From Conidiobolus incongruus B7586 (lineage: Eukaryota; Entomophthoromycota; Entomophthoromycetes; Entomophthorales; Conidiobolaceae), in the NCBI GenBank assembly GCA_000697335.1, contig JNEM01006243.1, positions 1 through 48,602 on the forward strand: a stretch of DNA of 48,602 nucleotides, read 5' to 3'. This document shows positions 12,386 through 25,300 of this stretch, in pieces. The position numbers and the translations under genes were made by a program. Numbering within the stretch: position 1 is the first letter of the stretch; every line of letters begins with the position of its first letter. The notes beneath the pieces were generated by a model. That model was not told the DNA's origin and searched no databases. It worked only from the letters and a program-made list of their open reading frames with translations.

Positions 12386-14035
12386 ATGGATACTATAGCT
12401 ATTAGAGATCACAACTCAAAACATTTGAGTCCATTCAACCCGAAACGCAATCCGCCTTCCCCTTCAGAGAGTACGATATCGCCACCTCCCTCACTAGTTA
12501 ATCACGATACCGAAGCGGATACAGAATCACTGACACCCACACCTGGCATAATGAGGCTGGATCCCCTACAACCTATAGTGTTTATTTCCAATGGCTCCGA
12601 AGAAGAGTTGGGGTGCTACCTTGCCAATTATTTTTTGAAGAGGAATTGTAAAGTTATTTTAGGACTTCCTAAACCTTCGGAGCACCACGTTATCAATGGT
12701 AATTATTAATTATTGTTAGATAGTTTTATGACTAATTGGGTTGACTAGATTTGGATTGTGACAAAATTCACTTAAATATTAGAGATTCTCATAGCATTGA
12801 CTCAGTATATGAAGTAATTTTGATCGAATTTATAATTAACTATAATATTAACATGTTGATTTTTAGTTTATAAAGTCAAAATATGAAAGAATAGGTACAA
12901 ACTAAATTACATTATATATAAAAATTTAAACTTATATATTGTTCAAATTCTTTAGACATATTAGTAATACCACCCACAAAAGATTTAATAGGACCTCTTA
13001 TCAATTTAAATTTGAATAATTTAAAAAATTTGTTGGATTTTAACCTTATTGGTAACTTGAACTTGATTAAGAGTATTTCTAAATTAATGGTATTTGATTA
13101 TAATATGCTTGATATTATAAATGCTAACCTAGACAAATAGATAATGCAGAAATCGGGTATTATAGCTTTCGTAACGAGTGGTTTGGGTCATTGGGGTACT
13201 CCTTGGAATGGTAATAGAAACGTAATAATTTCATAATATAAAATATTAAAATTGATTTCGTTAGAGGCTTTTGGATTGAGTATGGCAAGTTTAAACTCTG
13301 TCATACAGACCCTTAAATTGGAATTAGCTCCATTTAATGTTTCTGTATTGAATTTTCAGCTTAAGTAACATATACTTTAATTCATTTATGATTTTATTTT
13401 TAATATTTTTGAATTATAGTGAAACTAAATCTCTCGTATTGAATAATAATTTAAGACATTTAAGTGTTCAAAGTAAATCATAACAATATGAATTAAAAAT
13501 ACTGGTTATTGATTATATTGATTTAGATCACTATGATCCTGTCAAAGACTACATCTACTGTTCAGGAGTGATGTCACATAGTGAAATTCATCACAAATTG
13601 GACAATGCAGCAAGTCAAATCGTCCAAACAATAATGAACAGACTTTCGGGCTTCCACAAACTTATGCACATTCTATTCTTACCATTTTATTATATTTTCT
13701 ACCTATTAGCTATCACAATCAACTTCATTATACCAGATCTAGCAGCCCATCTCAAATATTTTACAGTGGAGAATGCAATCTTTCCTGTTTATACCAGCGA
13801 TTACTATGTACTGGAAGGTTGGTTTAAAATTAATTTATTCTCCATCTCAAGCTGGCTGCCCGTGCCCTTGAGAGAGTGGCTGCTCTGGGATATTACAGGA
13901 TTAGGTTACATCAATTACCCAGCCCCAGAATTTGACGACCCTATATCAACTACGACAGAAGCCGATTACAAAACCTACTTCGAACAAAGTAATTATTCGA
14001 GAACTCCAAGATCTTCATTTTCATCATTCAAATAA
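12386..14035 (+). CDS. SDR-like fungal protein, DUF1776 (Ysc83-like) family
   Basis: Eight exons assembled from splice signals and phase: 12386-12698, 12749-12813, 12867-12894, 12956-13089, 13150-13210, 13265-13364, 13420-13472 and 13527-14035, about 420 residues. The acceptor before 13150 could instead be at 13141, adding three residues. The start is the first ATG in frame. A Ser/Pro-rich head is followed by a Rossmann-like core: PIVFISNGSEEELG in place of TGxxxGxG, DILVIPPTKD, a helix with N-L-I-G-N-L, IIAFVTSG, and an AFGLSMASLNS segment where classical SDRs carry YxxxK. The C-terminal third has a hydrophobic stretch (ILFLPFYYIFYLLAITINFI) likely to sit in a membrane. This pattern fits the fungal DUF1776 family, which includes mitochondrial Ysc83. 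The loss of the YxxxK lysine argues against ordinary dehydrogenase activity. Confidence 0.7.
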
Positions 14036-14070
14036 TTCAATAAAATCATATATATATATATATATTGAAT
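14035..14070 (+). other. Inverted repeat between convergent genes
   Basis: ATTCAATA and TATTGAAT flank an AT-repeat loop in the 72-base gap between the DUF1776-like stop and the SPC2 stop. It could mark shared 3' end formation for two convergent genes, or be chance. Confidence 0.35.
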
Positions 14071-14107
14071 CATTTTCAATGTAACTCAAAAGATTAATTC
14101 ATTATAT

Positions 14108-14823
14108 TTATTCTTTCAAAGATTTCAACTTTTGAGTTAAATTCTTCAATTTTTCATCCAATGGACCGAATACCAATCGTCCTTTGTCGTCGAAAACTTC
14201 TCCAAGGTGGAACGTTTCACTCTGGGTCTTGCCCTCGAGTTCAATGGTTAGGGTGTAGTAGGGTTGGTATTCCTTTAAAAAGGCTTTACCCTTGACTTTG
14301 AAAAAATCCTAAATTCTTACATTAACAAATAATTGGAAATTTGAACTAGATAATCGTTACTTGTCCAGGTTTCGCCTTATTCATATAAACAATATTCCCT
14401 TGGATAAAGTAACTTTGGTACATCATCAAACTTGTCAAAATGAAATACCTATATAATTCATAAGTCACAACAATTCAAAATCATAAAAAATAGCCTGTTT
14501 ACAAAACGGAAGCTACCATTGCAATATCTCTATGCTCTTGAAAATCGCGACCCCAACTATAATAAAATGTACTACCTGCGATAATCGCACTCAAGTACCC
14601 CAATATTAAATGACGATCGATAAAGGTGTGGTCTTCAGTTAGTTTTAAATCAGAATTAAAATACTAAACCGAATTAATAAAAATCGATGATGGTGAATTA
14701 TTTAATTACTCTGGCAATGCCTTCCGTCATAGCAGTCTTCAATTCTTTAATATTGTAACGGTCAATGGGTTCGGAACGTCTACTATTAGCGATAATATCT
14801 GAATTGGTGGTAGAATTAGTCAT
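14108..14823 (-). CDS. SPC2: Signal peptidase complex subunit 2
   Basis: Four exons, none long enough to stand out as a frame: 14823-14710, 14663-14503, 14448-14361 and 14308-14108. Introns are 46, 54 and 52 nt with matching phases (0, 2, 0). The product has 187 residues. In order: a short polar head, a helix TMTEG-like segment, IDRHLILGYLSAIIAGSTFY (first membrane segment), ASVLYFILTSLMMYQSYFI (second), then a cytosolic tail with YYTLTIELEGKTQSETF, FDDKGRLV and a Lys-rich end. This is the layout of SPC25/Spc2, a non-catalytic membrane subunit of the ER signal peptidase that cleaves signal peptides at the translocon. It is convergent with the DUF1776-like gene. Confidence 0.87.
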
Positions 14824-15309
14824 ATTTATATATTATTTATGCTATAAGTATCTTAATCAATGAAAATTAAGCAAATATTGGATTTGATGTAAGTAGTATT
14901 TATGTTGAATTGAAGAAATGTATTTATTGAATGAATGTTTGGATAGATTTTAGATAGAAATTTGCTACCCAATGAGATTGTGATTGGTTAATTTTTGGGA
15001 GTGATTAGAAGGAGAATTAAAATTTAAATGATAAAATATTGCAACAAATAAAAATGATATATGTGTCAATTTGATGATTTACAAAAAAACCTTCAAAAAT
15101 ATTAATGGTTATATCGAATTGATGCTATGGGGTTAATATTAACTATTATATTATTTAAAACGAGGTATATTGATGAATTTAATATTTTATTAATTAATTT
15201 TTTTGTGAAATTCATAAGTTAATACTGTAATAAAGTATTTATTAATAATTATATAAATTATATGTTATAAAAAACTATAAAATCCTAAACAAATCTATCA
15301 ATTAATATG

Positions 15310-18300
15310 TTACTGATTCCAGCCATGATCATTCCTACGTTTGACAGGAGACGTTGGAAAAGTGCGTCCCTTGCCAAAACTCCTATCAAAGCTCAAATCT
15401 TCTTGCATTGTAATATCACCATTCAACGTACCAGGATCTTTGAACACTGTATTGAAAGGATTCTTATTATGGTAATTCTGGTTTGGATTCTGCATAGTGT
15501 TATTCTTTCTAGGCCCAATCTTAGGTAATGGACGTCCCGTAGTTACCGGTTTAAACACTTCTGGAAGATGTTTCAAAGGTTGATTTTCATCTACAATACC
15601 TGATTTGTCAACCTCTTCCTCCAGCAGTTTATCATGTAATGTATCCCATTGTACTTGGTTGAATTTGTCAAATTCTTCAATAACTGGAGAAACAAAATTT
15701 TCCAAATCTTTGCTCAGTTGCATATCGAGAGTGTGCTCGTTCAACGTCTCTTCCGATCCTGATGATGGTGGTGGGGTTTTTGACTGTAATTTCTCCAAAT
15801 TGTCCACGATATTCTTCTGCATGTTGAGATAGTCCTCCATCCTAGATTGGATCAGACGGTTCTGCTCCTAGATCGTTTTGGCTTTTTGCGCTTCTTTCAT
15901 AGCTTGGCGTTTGCTACGTTTAATCAGTGTCAATTCGTGCCACTCGGCCCATTTGCGAAATGGAATGCTTTCTGGTCCTTGATTATGCAAGTTCTTGTCC
16001 CCGTGACCGCCTTCTCCGTGACCTGTATCGGGACCGTCAATCTTTCTGGTAGCTCCCCAGTTAAAATCGTCGAATCGCCAGAATGCGTACGCTGGTAAGA
16101 CTAAATTCCAGATAGGGAGTGCTAGAATGAACACTCCCATCCACATGACATATGACGCTTTCTTGGTAGTTGTCAGGATGAGAACAGCTTGGAGTAAATA
16201 GGCGCCCGCCATCATTTCCAATGGCAGCAATACATCCTGACCCATAAAAGCAGCAATAATGAGATAAATGGTAAAGCACATACTTGCAGATAGCACTACA
16301 GTACCAATTAATTCCAACAGAATGACAAATTGCATTGAACAACAGAAAATACCACACAATTCAGGAACAAGTACTAATTCCAGCAGATTGTGAATGGTGG
16401 AACTGATCCATCGACGTCTTTGGGATAGCAATACGCTAAATTCGTCTGGAACTACGATTTTACATATAGCTCTAGGCACGTAAATCATTTTGCGATTGGG
16501 AAAAGTTCGCATCATTAGAGTAGTTAGGTAGCGGTCTTCACCCAACAGTAACAAATTCTTCTTATGTAATGTACTTACGTCGTTTGATGAATAATTGGTA
16601 ACAATATCTGGATTTGCTAAAACTGGGACATTGTAACCATCTTTGTTCTGAGCTTTAACGCGATACATACAGGAGGAACCCGAAAGACGTGCGACACCGC
16701 CGAAGATCGATTCGAAAGCTTTACCCAAATGATGACTGATATAGTATTGGTACACTTGTATTCGAGTCACCCAGGTATCTCGCTTGTTAGTTATTTGCGT
16801 CTCGCCGCACAAGCCCATAACTAATGGATCGCCCCCCATAGCAGCTACCATGATACCCAAAGCATCTGGCAATACTCTCCTATCGGCATCCACCATTAAT
16901 TCCAATTCATATCTGTCAGGTGCGACTCCCACTAGTTGACGCACCTTTTGGAAAATATCTTAATGCAGGGGGCTCATTGGTTCGTTAAAGCAAATAACTG
17001 CCAACCAATGCATCAAAATGAATTTAAGTCTCGTTTACCTTGATTACCAGCCTTGAGCTGCATTCTCTCATAAGGTAATCCATATTTGATAATTTTATAT
17101 ATAATACTCTGTGATCCAAAATATTATCTCTATGTGTACTTGAGCCAAATTGTGTTTTCAAGATCATCTCCAATTGCAATGTATGACTTTCGCTTTGGAG
17201 CTGGTACCCTCAGGTTAAAAGATTCCATAAGGTTGTGAAGGATTTGAGGTGTACTCTTTTCATTAGCCGATCCCGTAATATTGCCATCAACAATGACGAA
17301 TAATAGCTTGTGCATATCGTCATAATTGGACAATACTAAACTATTCAAGATATCCTTAACCGATTCCAACCATTCGAAATAACATGTAACTAATAACAAA
17401 ACGTGGCTCAACATATTTTTATCCCTCTTTTTACTATTAATCTTTCCTAACTTCCAACTCAAGAACCAATCGAAAGCCACAGGTGCCAAAAATTTTATGT
17501 GAGTCATAGTCAACAATATCATAGTGCTGCAAATCATAGCTATATTAGCAATAAAGCAACCGGTGGTAGTTCTATCCAATTTACCGACAACCAACTGCTT
17601 GTCAAAGCACAACACCAATTTTATGAGTGCGTAATTCCTTAAAACGTCCTTGGTAGCATCTTTCCCTATAAAACTTTGGAAGATCGGGTCCCACCCTTTG
17701 AAGTAGTGTTCTTCGTCCTTATCGCTGAAATATTCAGTGAGACTATACTTCTTGTCATTATACACGAAATACTTTGTATTTTGATCCCATGGAGACGTGA
17801 TGTTCTGCCAACTGTATACGACATAATCGTTCATTGCCAAATTCTTGAGCGTGGTCCAGCACTGTGTACTGATGTGACTACAGTTTTGTATCGTTGCCTA
17901 TCTTTTCCAGTTTTTTGCACGGATTTTTCTTGTTGTCCTCAGGCCAGAATTCGCACGTTGAGCCGCCCGAATCTGGGGGGAAGAAGTGTGAAATGCCGTG
18001 GCCGTATAATGTTTGGATAATTTCGTCTAAATCTTCGTCCTGAAGGGGTAGGATTGGATGATGGCCGCCCAATGGGAAGTACAGTCCCACATCGTATAAC
18101 TGACCTCGTATTATCATCAGTTTTTGGCCGCTGGATCGTGATCCGTGATCTCTGGCAACCCAGTCTACGAAGATTGGTATCTTTTTCTTACAAATTAAGC
18201 TAGCGAACCCAAATGTCAAGAAGCCCAGCATTGCCGAAATCAGGGCAATAATCACGCACAATGCCACCTTTTCACGCCAGGCTTGCTGAATTTTGGGATC

Positions 18301-20365
18301 TGTTAAATTGCCGAATTTTTTAAGGGCCCAGCTGAAGCAGCAGGCGTCACTACTTGCGAAAACAATTCCCATCGGGATTGAGGATTCAGTCCGAAGTGAT
18401 ACCATTTGTGCTTGTCGTCGATAGGTTTGCTCAAGTTGCTGAATTGAGCGGGTTGGTTCCCTTGGATAGCACCATTGCCTGAAAATGGGTCAATTGAGCT
18501 ATTGATGGATCCCTTTCAAGCTTTTCTTGCTCTCAGAGTATTCTGTCTATTTAAAGTAGAAGTGTACGACGGTACTTTAAGATCGGACAAATCCTCCGTC
18601 TTTTCAATTAACGGCTCCTCCAAACTGATATCGGCAAAATCATCCATAGTATTTTGTTTCTCCCAATTATCTGGCAAGGGACAAGGATAGGGATCGGTAC
18701 TACCCAAATCGTTGGGCATCGAAGGTTGTTTCTTGGAGCAAAGTTCTGTAAGATGATAAGCTGGTGTGGGCATTTGCAAACTATTCAAATCTGGGAATTG
18801 TTGTCCACGACTCAATTGTTTTTAATGACTTCTTTTGTATGCTCTATCTCCTATCTGCAAGATTTGAATCACTTTGGCGTGATCATCTTGCTTCACTAAA
18901 CTCAGTGCAGTTTGCGCTTGTTTGATTGTGGCATTTGGATATGCTCTAGCTTGTAATAGTAAATCAACGACATCTACATGGCCTGAAAATGATCCTATCA
19001 TCAGAGATGTCCAATCGTGAATGTCGGCAATATTGATACCTGCTCGAAAATCCAATAGTAATTTTACTGTTTTACTATGCCCTTGGAATGAAGCTATCAA
19101 GAGAACAGTCTTTCAGGTGTGATCCTTAAAATCCAGATAAGTTTGCATGAATGTACCGGTTGTAGTTTGAGGACTTGGAGACTGCGTCTGATAGTTAATC
19201 AATAGCCTCCGACATATTTCAGTATGACCTCCAGATGCAGCAGCCATTAATTGAGTTTGCAACAGTTTTGTAGCAACAAAAGGATCTACCTTATAGTACA
19301 ACATACGATCTACCTGGTCCAAAGAACCTCTCAAATAAGACTTATACAACGGAGTCTCGTCCGCCGCATCCTGATTATTCACATCAATCCCGCTCAAACT
19401 TAGAACCCAATTCAATATAGAAATTGGGAGAGCAGGATCCATACAACATCTCTGCAGCAGTGTAAAGCCTTGACTGTCGCAATACACATTCAAATCCATA
19501 TCCTTCCTGCAATAAACCCTCTGCAAGCCGTTGAGATCGTGCGCCTCTAAATGGTAAAACAATTGACTCACCAAATCTTTCGCATTCGTTTCCACGGGCG
19601 ATTCGGGATCATCGATTATATCCTGTAATGGATTATCTTCATCGTCATTGTAGTATACCGGACTTTTCGTATATTCCGGAGGGTCGAAAGCATCCATGAC
19701 TTTAGCCAAACTTTGGTCCAATATATCCACAGATTTCGTTTTGAAAATATCCTCAGGTGGTGGTCTTAGACTCTTGCTCTTTTTCGATAGAGATGCCGAT
19801 CTTGGATGTAAGTCAGATTCACTTAATAGTCCTTTGGTGTACACCATTTCTGGATGGTCTAAATCTATTGAATAAAAAATTTAAATTAAATGATTATATA
19901 ATTACCTTGCTTGGGTCCATCATCCAACATGCTATCATCCTCAAAGTCCATAGCTGCCCTTATCTGGCTGGTACTCTCCAAGCTATACTTGGAAGTGGAC
20001 GGAATCGGCTCCAAAAGACTGATCTAAGGCCTTATCAACTCACTATTCTCTATCCCTGCGTCGTCATATCTCGGTGGTTGACCACCGAACGTGGTGGGAA
20101 ACTTGCTCGTACTCTGCGTCGGCCTCTCCAGCTAGCTGGGCACCTCCATAATCGGCTCCAATCCCCCACCAGCTGGCCTGAACATATTATCGTTAGGATC
20201 CTGCCCATTCGTCTTGGTTTCTTTCGGATCCGGCGTTGAGTGAGTATTGGGACCTGCATTACCGGTACAATCCTCCAAAAAGATCTCATCAGTCAAGCCT
20301 CGCATTGATTCTTCCTCCTGAATATAAAAAACATCCGAATTGTCAGGACTTGAAATACTAATCAA
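15310..20365 (-). pseudogene. Chitin synthase (class IV-like) with N-terminal ankyrin repeats, decayed
   Basis: A 5-kb frame read on the minus strand, with one intron (19905-19865). The order is: acidic head; four to five ankyrin repeats (about 19560-18840, for example DWTSLMIGSFSGHVDVVDLL); a linker; a segment QQAWREKVALC with a membrane helix; GNQGKRD; LMVDAD; GLCGETQI; LHKKNLLLLGEDRYL; QRRRW; the membrane cluster; FWRFDDFNWGATRKI; and a charged tail. These are the hallmarks of class IV (Chs3-type) chitin synthase, the plasma-membrane enzyme that polymerises UDP-GlcNAc. Nine in-frame stops lie at 20132, 20024, 19113, 18822, 18516, 17130, 17124, 16960 and 15868 (four TAG, three TAA, two TGA), and frame changes near 18360, 17890 and 17025. 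No ATG precedes the first frame before 20305. Catalytic motifs are kept, so decay looks recent. Confidence 0.93.
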
Positions 20366-21426
20366 AATTAGTGAAATATCTTAATGGCTATTAACATATC
20401 AATGAATATTGTGTTATAATCAATTATTAACGACCGGTTTTATAATATATAACTTCTTCGATATCAATCCGAGTTATTAATATTGACAAAATAAGATATC
20501 TTTAAAATTGATTAATTTAATATTAATCAAAATAGCAAAAACTATAAATCACAACCATTAAATAATCCTCAATAAAATATAGTTAGTTCAAATAACTGCA
20601 ATCAACTATATGGTTATCTTTTATAATAAATTTAGATTTAGGTATTTGGATTACATTAGTAACTAGATTAGAATGATGATTATAGTTATCATTTTATATT
20701 GTTAGAGATAAGTCACAGTATAAAATAATCTAAGAGTGACTGTTATTTACATTTACTATTAATTTGAAAAAATTAATGAATAATATTTAAAAATCTACAT
20801 ATTTAATAATAATAATAATAATTTTAAAAATTTTATTTGCTTCAAATTATCCAAAAAAATATATTAATTTTGTAAAATTTTGTTATATTTAATTAGAAGA
20901 AACTTTAATCTTGTTTAAAATATAAATATAATCAATTCCCCATAACTTATTTAATTAGTGATATTAGTCTTAATATAATATTTTAATTAATGCTCACAAA
21001 TTTTCCATTACTTTTGAGTACATCTATCAATATTAAATCAAGGTTTATATAAATTATCATTTGAAATATAAATATTTGGATATTATTTTACAAATATAAT
21101 TTTATTTCAATATATATAGTATTTAACATATTATGATCATTTTTAATATATTTTTCAAAATATCATTTTTATTTTTGCCTACAAAATAACATAATAAATT
21201 GAAATATTATTAATCAATCTTAGATATTAGGATAAATTTAGGAAAGTTAAAATAATATAAACTCTAGGTAATATCAAGTTTATTCAGTTTATGATATTAA
21301 ATGGCCTTTTTATTGATTTAAGAAAGCATATCAAATAAACCAAAAGATTACATTAAGTTTAAGGTAACAATTTATAACAGATTCTATATAAATAAAATAT
21401 ACAATAATTATATATATATAATTTAA
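20366..21426. other. AT-rich intergenic DNA
   Basis: No gene supported. It would contain the promoter and any lost first exon of the decayed chitin synthase. A TTTTGATTAG splice acceptor-like site lies just upstream of its first frame, near 20360. A TAATAA run lies near 20809-20820. Confidence 0.45.
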
Positions 21427-22375
21427 ATCAAGAAAAACTTTCAAATGTCCTTAATGTCATGTAATGATAAACAAAATTATCAATATTTCTAGAATCATAT
21501 CCTTTTGTTATATAATAGCCAATTAAATCAGGTTTCCAAGAGGATTATCAGAGCTTACCCACTTGGGGTCTTTGGACTCTATGCAGGATTTGGACAAGGA
21601 AAATCATAATTGATCAACTTTGGACAAGTTTGATTATAAGAATATAAATCCCAGTCAATCTTAATCCAATTATAAATAAACAAATTAATTATCAATGCTT
21701 TCATCGTCGCACGCACCTCAAAAAGTATTGAATTAGCAATTGTAAAAGAAATAATCAGACGCCGGGTAGAATGTTAGAATTCACTAAATCGGAACCATTA
21801 TTGGTTCAAATTGACAAAGATTAAGTCAAGCTAACTTTAAATTCGCTATTGCAGATATTACTAATAGTTAGATGAGTCAGAAGGAAGTGGATGTTGCTAC
21901 CAATTTGGGATATATCAATGGGATTGTTCAGGTTGCTAAGTATTTAATATACTTCAAATTGTGTGAATTGAATCACTTATAATTTATTAGTTTTAGACCA
22001 TATTGAAAATTTGACAAAGACTGATTGAAATAGCATCAAAAAATTATCCATGTTAATATTACATAAAAAGATCTCAATTAATCCCATTTTTTAGAGCTTT
22101 TAGCATCAGTTTATTTTCCTTGATTTGTTTGATTCAAAACACTTTTTCACACCTCATATTGGATAATGACAATATCATTTTCATTAGACTAGGTACTGCT
22201 ACTAGCACCTGCCAAGGATGCAGCTTTTTTTGCTTATCCAAAACCATTCTTGATATAATAAGTGATTTATTTGCTATGGAACATCCCAGTCTCTACACTT
22301 TATCACCTAGTCCCAGTATGATGGATATTGAGATGCAAACCAATATTAGAGAGATAGATAATGACTGAATATTTT
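21427..22375 (+). pseudogene. Decayed protein gene, copy B of the duplicated segment
   Basis: One frame stays coherent from about 21440 to 21720, including VSKRIIRAYPLGVFGLYAGF and a following NFGQV segment, but is interrupted by several in-frame stops. Further coherent pieces follow, probably separate exons: one with MSQKEVDVATNLGYINGIVQ ending at a GT site (about 21870-21930), and an open frame at 22120-22368 containing MEHPSLYTLSPSPSMM. The first 220 bases match copy A at 1105-1320. I do not recognise the family. The composition (Gln-rich, helical, few motifs) would suit a regulatory protein but this is a guess. Splice-like sites between pieces suggest a once intron-bearing host gene. Confidence 0.5.
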
Positions 22376-25300
22376 ATCTAAATCCACAGAGAGTTAACTT
22401 TTTATTAGGCTCCAGTATCATCTAAGCTCAAATGTAAAAATGATTCCAAGATCTTAAGAGTGGTAATAAATTGTTATATCCCAATGTTCCTGAGATCACT
22501 GAAGTTTAAACAATCATGATCTTCTTTCCAGCAAATTCCAATTATAGATTTATCAATTGAGATATTTAATTATTATAAATTTAAAATCAGAGGAAATTTT
22601 AGTTTTAGATTTTTATATTATTACCTTATATTTAAAGTAATGAGAAATTTTTTAATTTCTGATTTTTCAAACATATTATTAGTTTAAAATAAATAAATAT
22701 ATACAAAGTTAATAAGAAATTATATATTTTAAATATATATATATATAATAATTTTTTTGGTTAAAAAATTAACCTTTTAAAATTGGTTGTTTAATTTAAT
22801 TATACTTAAACTAAATAATAATTATCAAAAGTTTTTTATTTTAGTATTAGTATAATTTAACTATAAGCCTTTTAAAATTATTTATAATTTACAAGCAACT
22901 TTTAATAATAAAGTATTATTTAAATTAACAATTTATTACTAAGTAAATTATTTTAAGGTTAAAAGAAAAACTATTTAAAACTTGTTAAAATTTAAAAAAT
23001 TAACTTTAACTGTTATTTTTTTAATTATTAATAAAATGAAAAAATATATTAAAAAGTATTTTTTTATTTTAGTTAAAAAATTATTTAAGTATTTTAATAT
23101 TAGTTTTATAAGTATTTTATATATAATAAAGTTTAAACTCAAATTAATAAATAAAAATATAATATAAATACTTTATAATTTAATTAAAGCTTAAAAAAAA
23201 GTTAAATATTATTATTAAATAAAACTTATTAAAATATTATTAAAAGCTTAAACTTTTATAATAAATAATTATAATTAATAAATCTTAAATTTATATATAT
23301 ATTTTTTTATTAAAATATAAATTAAAATACTAAATTAAGTTAAATTAACCCCTTTTATAAATTTTTTTAAATAAGTATTTTATTAATAAATAAATGTTAA
23401 TTATTATAATAAATTATAATAGTATATACTACTTTTATTTAATTTTTAAAGGAAAATTAATTAATAATAAACTTTATATTGTTTTTTAAATAAAAGTATT
23501 TTTAATTAGTATTTTTATTATAATTTAAGAAAACTTATTATTTTATATCATTATTACAAAATATATAAATCTAAAACTATAAAAAACTTTCTAATTAAAA
23601 ATAATTAGAAAAAACTACCATATCTAATAACCTCTTTAAATTATAGCTTATATAATTATAATTGTTTTAAATAATTAAAAAACTAACTTATAAGAAAAAA
23701 AATTTTATAAAAAAATTTAATTAGTTTGTAAAATATTAAATTTCAATTTTTAATAAAAAAAATTATTTTTTAAGTATTTAATCTGTGTTAAAAGTATAAC
23801 AAAAAGTTATTAATAATAAAAGAAACTATTAAATTTATATTATATATTAATTTTAATCACAAAAAATTCCTATTATTAAAAATATAAAGTAATAATATTA
23901 TATTATTTTGAATCTCACTTAACAAATTTAACTATTTATTTAATTAATTTTACAATTCAAATAAAAATTATTTATAAAAAAATATTTAGTTAGGTAAAAA
24001 AATAAATATTAAAAAATTTTCTATATTAGTGTATATAACTATATATATTTAATAAAACATATAATATTAATGTTATTTGAATACTTATGACCTTTTTATT
24101 TATTATTATTATTAATACTACTCAATCATTATAGTTGAAATAAATTAAAATACTTAAAAATATATTTTATAAATTTAAAATAATTTTTAGTGATTGAAAT
24201 TTTACAAAAATTATATATTGATTTATTTACTAGATTTTTATTTTCTCCATATATTATTATATCAAATAAAGTTTTTAATCAAAGCAATATCAATTAGTTT
24301 ATATATTATTACTTTGAAAATTATATTAAATAAAACTAATATAAATTTATATTTATTGATCTAAATTATTATATCAAAAATTATCTGTGTCTAGTTTGCT
24401 TATTTTTGGTATTTTATCAAAAACATAGCTATATATAATTGCTTTGACTCCCCACTCATATTCAGCTTAGAAATTCAGCTACTTATAATAATAATTATCA
24501 GTTAATTTGATTAAAATAAAATTTCAATCACTTTAATTATTATATCTAATTATTTTTTATTTTAAATTCAAGTTCAATTCATAAAATAAAAGATTTAAGT
24601 TTTTACCTTGTAATATAATTAAATATAATTGATTACATTCATTGATAAAGCTTTCATTATTTTAAAATTGGTATAATATAATTGAATAAATATTTGAACT
24701 ATATATTATTTAATTCTGAATAATAATAATATACTTTTATAATTAATAAAGCTTTATTTTATTAAATATTTCAAAATTTATATGTAAATTATTAATAAGA
24801 AATTCTTTCACTTCTATTGAGTGTATTATATAATGTATTTCAGAACAGATATGACTTTAATATTTGATTAATAAGGTTAAAGAATAAAAGAGTTTTAAAT
24901 TCAAATACATTTTGTTCTATAAATTAGTATTTATCTCAGTCTAAATATTTTTTATTATTATGATATTTCAGAATTTCATTTGATTCAATTGTGAATAATT
25001 TTGTAAGCTGAATTAATAAAATAATACTTAATATTTCATCAATTAAAACATAAAATTACTTTTATTATGTCTTTAATATATACTATTGATAAAATTTAAT
25101 ATTTCTTGTTAATCATTTTTCGAATTATAAATAGATTATTATATTTAATAAACTGAGTATTTTTGATGTAATGCAATCAAATAAATGAATAATTGGGTTT
25201 GGAATAATTAATATTAAATTAATGAGATAAATCATTCAGTTAATTCAATATGCCAATGTTATCAATGAACCGTCCAAGTTGAGCTGTATATAATATTTTT

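Noticed and set aside
16999-17042. Possible 44-nt intron (GTAAAC...GGCAG) at the KRD motif of the chitin synthase
   Set aside because: Removing it would delete the conserved GNQGKRD and LMHWL coding sequence, which is clearly exon; a frame change is the better explanation.
15310-20365. Reading the chitin synthase as a live gene with reassigned stop codons
   Set aside because: It has TGA as well as TAR interruptions and about three frame changes inside conserved motifs (for example just after GNQGKRD) that introns cannot explain, while all other genes use the standard code.
22982-23167. 61-codon Lys/Ile/Phe-rich open frame
   Set aside because: Pure AT-rich low-complexity; translation of almost random A/T DNA gives the same residues.
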